Part shown: positions 34,021 to 64,000 of the stretch, in pieces
Numbering within the stretch: the first letter of the stretch is position 1
Layout: each line of letters begins with the position of its first letter
Origin: Mycteria americana
Lineage: Eukaryota; Chordata; Aves; Ciconiiformes; Ciconiidae
DNA length: 64,000 bases
Direction: 5' to 3'
Assembly: GCF_035582795.1 (NCBI RefSeq)
Contig: NC_134382.1
Coordinates: forward strand, 10,420,501-10,484,500
Made by a program: the position numbers and the translations under genes
Notes under the pieces: model-generated
Seen by the model: only the letters and a program-made list of their open reading frames with translations
Told to the model about the DNA's origin: nothing
Database searches by the model: none

Positions 34021-35680
34021 GCGATGGCGTTCCCCGCTGCTGCAGGTGGCAGCCGAGGCTTTGCCGTGACTCCGCGCTTGCTGCCGAGGCAGGAACTGCC
34101 TGCAGCTCTGCAGCTTCCTGGCTGGTCCCCCTGCCTCCATCCCCTTCCAGCTCCCGGGTTCAACTGGGATGGAAAAAATAACGCAGGGCCCAGGGCTGGG
34201 GCGAGAACGCTTAAATAGGGATTTGCATTTATCGGACCAAGAGCTTTGTGTCTATCCACACAGTAGCTCTGATTATTACACCTTGCTTTTTAGTGGAGCA
34301 AACAACATGGGCAGCTCAAGTGGGCTGACATACTCCCGGTATGAAAACCCGGCTCCTGACCCCCTGCAGAGCTTGTCGAGAGCAGACTGCGCTGTCGCAA
34401 AGAAGCCGTTGCCCGTCGCTGGAAATGTAAACCGGGGCACTTGACTCGTGCTGAGAGCGAGCGTTGGGCTGTGGGCACTGGCTCCGCAGAGGCGGCGTGG
34501 TAAGCGCTAGAGCCCAACGTCTTGCCCCCATGGCAAATGATAATTTACAGTAAAAGACCATTACAAATTCAAATTAAAAAAAGAAATTCAAGTGAGGTGG
34601 TACTTCTAGAGGAGGCGTGATCTCAGGAGAGCTGGGCACCCTCAGCCATCAGTTCTGACAACGCTGTTGTACAGCTTCCCATAAATATCGTTGCATAAAT
34701 ACCTATTTTGGACCATAATTTCAGCCCCCTCCCCAAGCCCAGCACCCAAAAGATCAAGGCCAGCAATTTGCCACGAGCTATCGAAGTCCGCTGAGCAGAA
34801 GCGACCGCTTCCGAACTGTTCCTTCTGCTGTCTGGCCGAGGGCGCGCGCCGGTGTCGGCGTGCCCGCTCTCGCGGCGTGCCCGGAGGCCAGCCCGTGCCA
34901 CCGTGGTGAACTGGTTACGCTCGGCGCTTCAGCCTCGCTCAGACAACTCCAAAAGCAGCGGCATAGTCTGTCGGGCAATGACAACCGCTCATGTGGCTTG
35001 TAAACAAGTTTGTTAAATAGATGGTTGGCGTCTTCAGGTGGCTGCTTGGTCACACCGAGGGAGCGCTCCCAGCAGCTGCAGGACCTAGTGCTTGACCGGC
35101 CGGAGCCTGCCCTGGGGCGGACGTGACCCGGCGGGTGCCGGGGGCTGCACAGCTGGAAGGGAAGCCGGCACAGGTCAGTCCTCGCTGTGTGCACCGGGTG
35201 GGCTGTGGTCGGGCCGTGGCTCGGGAGGGGAGATGCTACGGGGCTGACCCCCCGGCTCCCGGCCAGGGGAAGGCATGAGCTGGGAGCGCCGGCCCCCCCG
35301 TTCTGCGCCCACAGCCTGTTGCTTCACCCTGTTGCTTCACCCTGGAGCAGCATTTTTAGATTGCTGCCTGCAGCCGTGGCGTGCAATAGGCCGCTTGTCG
35401 GGGTCTGTTACTGACCTGGGACCGAGGAGGGGTGCTCGGCCGGCGGCAGACGAGGCGCACCACCTGCAAAGCAAGTCCGATCGTCCTGCCACCCATCCCT
35501 GCAGCATCGCCGCGCAGCACCCGTGGGGCAGTCGCTCTGAGCCAACAGGCTCAGTCACGGTTTGGGCAGAAATAAGGTGTGTGTTTTTTCCACCGCGGTC
35601 AGTGCAGGGGATCGCTTTGCTCCAGTGTGCCCAGAAAAGAGTGGGCTTTGTGTCCTGGCTTTACGACGGGCACATTTGGG
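34021..35680. other. Gap between copy 2 and the MEGF6 3' end
   Basis: No confident gene. On the minus strand there is a candidate alternative terminal MEGF6 exon (35,085-35,152, listed separately). A 13-bp tandem duplication tgttgcttcaccc occurs near 35,318. The 138-codon minus-strand open frame at 34,778-35,194 has no recognised homology beyond that candidate. Confidence 0.5.
35085..35152 (-). CDS. MEGF6: Candidate alternative MEGF6 terminal exon
   Basis: On the minus strand an acceptor (ggcttcccttccag) precedes 68 bp. Joined in phase 1 to the donor at 35,966, it would read A-VQPPAPAGSRPPQGRLRPVKH and stop (TAG). The short Pro/Ser/Arg-rich tail ending near an RxxKH-type terminus resembles in style the tail I recall for human MEGF6. 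This rests on phase and composition only. Confidence 0.3.
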
Positions 35681-35698
35681 GTTAGACTGCTGAACAGC

Positions 35699-35704
35699 TT
35701 TATT
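35699..35704 (-). terminator. Poly(A) signal for the short MEGF6 3' end
   Basis: Minus-strand AATAAA (gtgaaaataaagctgttc) lies about 250 bp after the in-frame TAG at 35,956. That gives a compact 3' UTR if the last EGF exon is read through its donor. Confidence 0.55.
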
Positions 35705-35955
35705 TTCACAGCACTGTCAGCACGCAGCCTGCCTTTTCAAAACCCTCCCCGATGGCTGGGGTGACAGTGGAGGGCCTTGGGAAGAGGCAGGTGCTACACT
35801 ATGTTACTGGTTTTAGTTGACAGCACCGCTACCAAAACCAACCCACCAGGGCACGAGCCACGACCCAAGCGCGGGTACCAGAGCATCCCCCCGCAGCAGT
35901 TGCTTCTGCATTCCCCCACCGCGTGCATCCAGTGGTACTCACTGTGGCACTGCGC

Positions 35956-63354
<27,399 letters not shown>

Positions 63355-64000
63355 CTACGAGGCAAAGGGACAGAACGCTCATCACAAAATAACGGCACCT
63401 GGATGAGGCTCTTGCACAGGACCAGGGCAAATCGTACACACTTAGAGCACTGCTGCTGAGAGTTTAAAATTGGGGCATACTCGACCTGCGCTAAAGTGAG
63501 AAGTTCATGGCAAACTTCAGAAGTGAGAAGTGTGCTCGATGTGAGCTGTTGCTACAAAAACCTGTCCTGCGTGCAGTGCACAAGAGAGGCCACCCACCGC
63601 CGTGCCAGACGGGTACAGAACCCCTCGAGATGGGGGCCCTTTTCTGTAAAGGTAAGATCGGCTCAACAGCGTCAGGTAGCAGCTTAAAATCGCTCTTTTC
63701 TACAATAACAGTTCCCAGCAGCTCTCCTGGGAGGCGAGACCGGGATGTGGGGGTCTGGGCTAGGTCCTCTGCAGTATTACACGGGAGGCAAGCTGACAAC
63801 CGGCGTGCTTCCTAACAAGCACCAGCCCTCTCCGAAGGGTGCCCGTGCCAGCAGGCAGGCTTCTTGTGCTGCATTGTTGCTGAAAATCTCATAATTTTGT
63901 TCAAAGACGGTCACTCCAGGTACAATGCCACAGCTAGTTCAGCTTAATTACTGCTCAGAGAGCGCTGCGCTCAGGCATATTCAGGTTTTCCTGTAACAAA
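63355..64000 (-). other. MEGF6 intron running out of the window
   Basis: No further exon recognised up to the right edge. Confidence 0.75.

Overview
This is vertebrate, almost certainly avian, genomic DNA. It holds spliced genes with GT-AG introns, CpG-rich promoter DNA and the 3' end of a chicken-repeat-1 (CR1) retrotransposon at about 33.16-33.46 kb. The gene order PRDM16 (+) - ARHGEF16 (+) - MEGF6 (-) is the one I know from human 1p36.32. The high GC content and short introns would suit a bird microchromosome. The species cannot be told from the window.

Layout. 1-10.1 kb: the last five coding exons of PRDM16 on the plus strand, from the final two C2H2 zinc fingers to the stop codon at 10,139. 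10.1-16.8 kb: sequence downstream of that stop, best read as a long 3' UTR ending in an AT-rich block with AATAAA at 16,739. 16.8-18.65 kb: intergenic. 18.65-19.66 kb: a strong CpG island, the presumed ARHGEF16 promoter and non-coding first exon. 20.78-31.07 kb: the complete ARHGEF16 coding sequence, 14 coding exons and 708 residues, with DH, PH and SH3 domains and a C-terminal PDZ-binding motif; one intron is of the GC-AG class. 31.07-35.95 kb: the tail-to-tail gap between ARHGEF16 and MEGF6. 35.96-63.35 kb: 31 exons of MEGF6 on the minus strand (about 1,346 residues). These are six EGF-like modules of the N-terminal type, an acidic linker exon and 24 eight-cysteine MEGF-type EGF modules. All introns are phase 1. 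The signal peptide and EMI exons lie beyond the right edge.

The three genes are neighbours, not a pathway. PRDM16 is a nuclear transcription regulator, ARHGEF16 a cytoplasmic Rho-family exchange factor, and MEGF6 a secreted or extracellular multi-EGF protein.

The most unusual structure is an inverted duplication flanking ARHGEF16. One copy (about 12.37-14.56 kb) lies in the presumed PRDM16 3' UTR. The other (about 32.37-34.02 kb, opposite strand) lies between ARHGEF16 and MEGF6. A 497-bp core is identical in the two copies by eye, while the flanks have diverged to roughly three-quarters identity and carry copy-specific deletions. A CR1 sits in copy 2 exactly where copy 1 has an intact empty site. 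In both positions the core is in the sense orientation of the adjoining gene.

I translated and spliced by hand. Exon borders rest on reading frame, splice consensus and remembered family sequence, not on alignment software.
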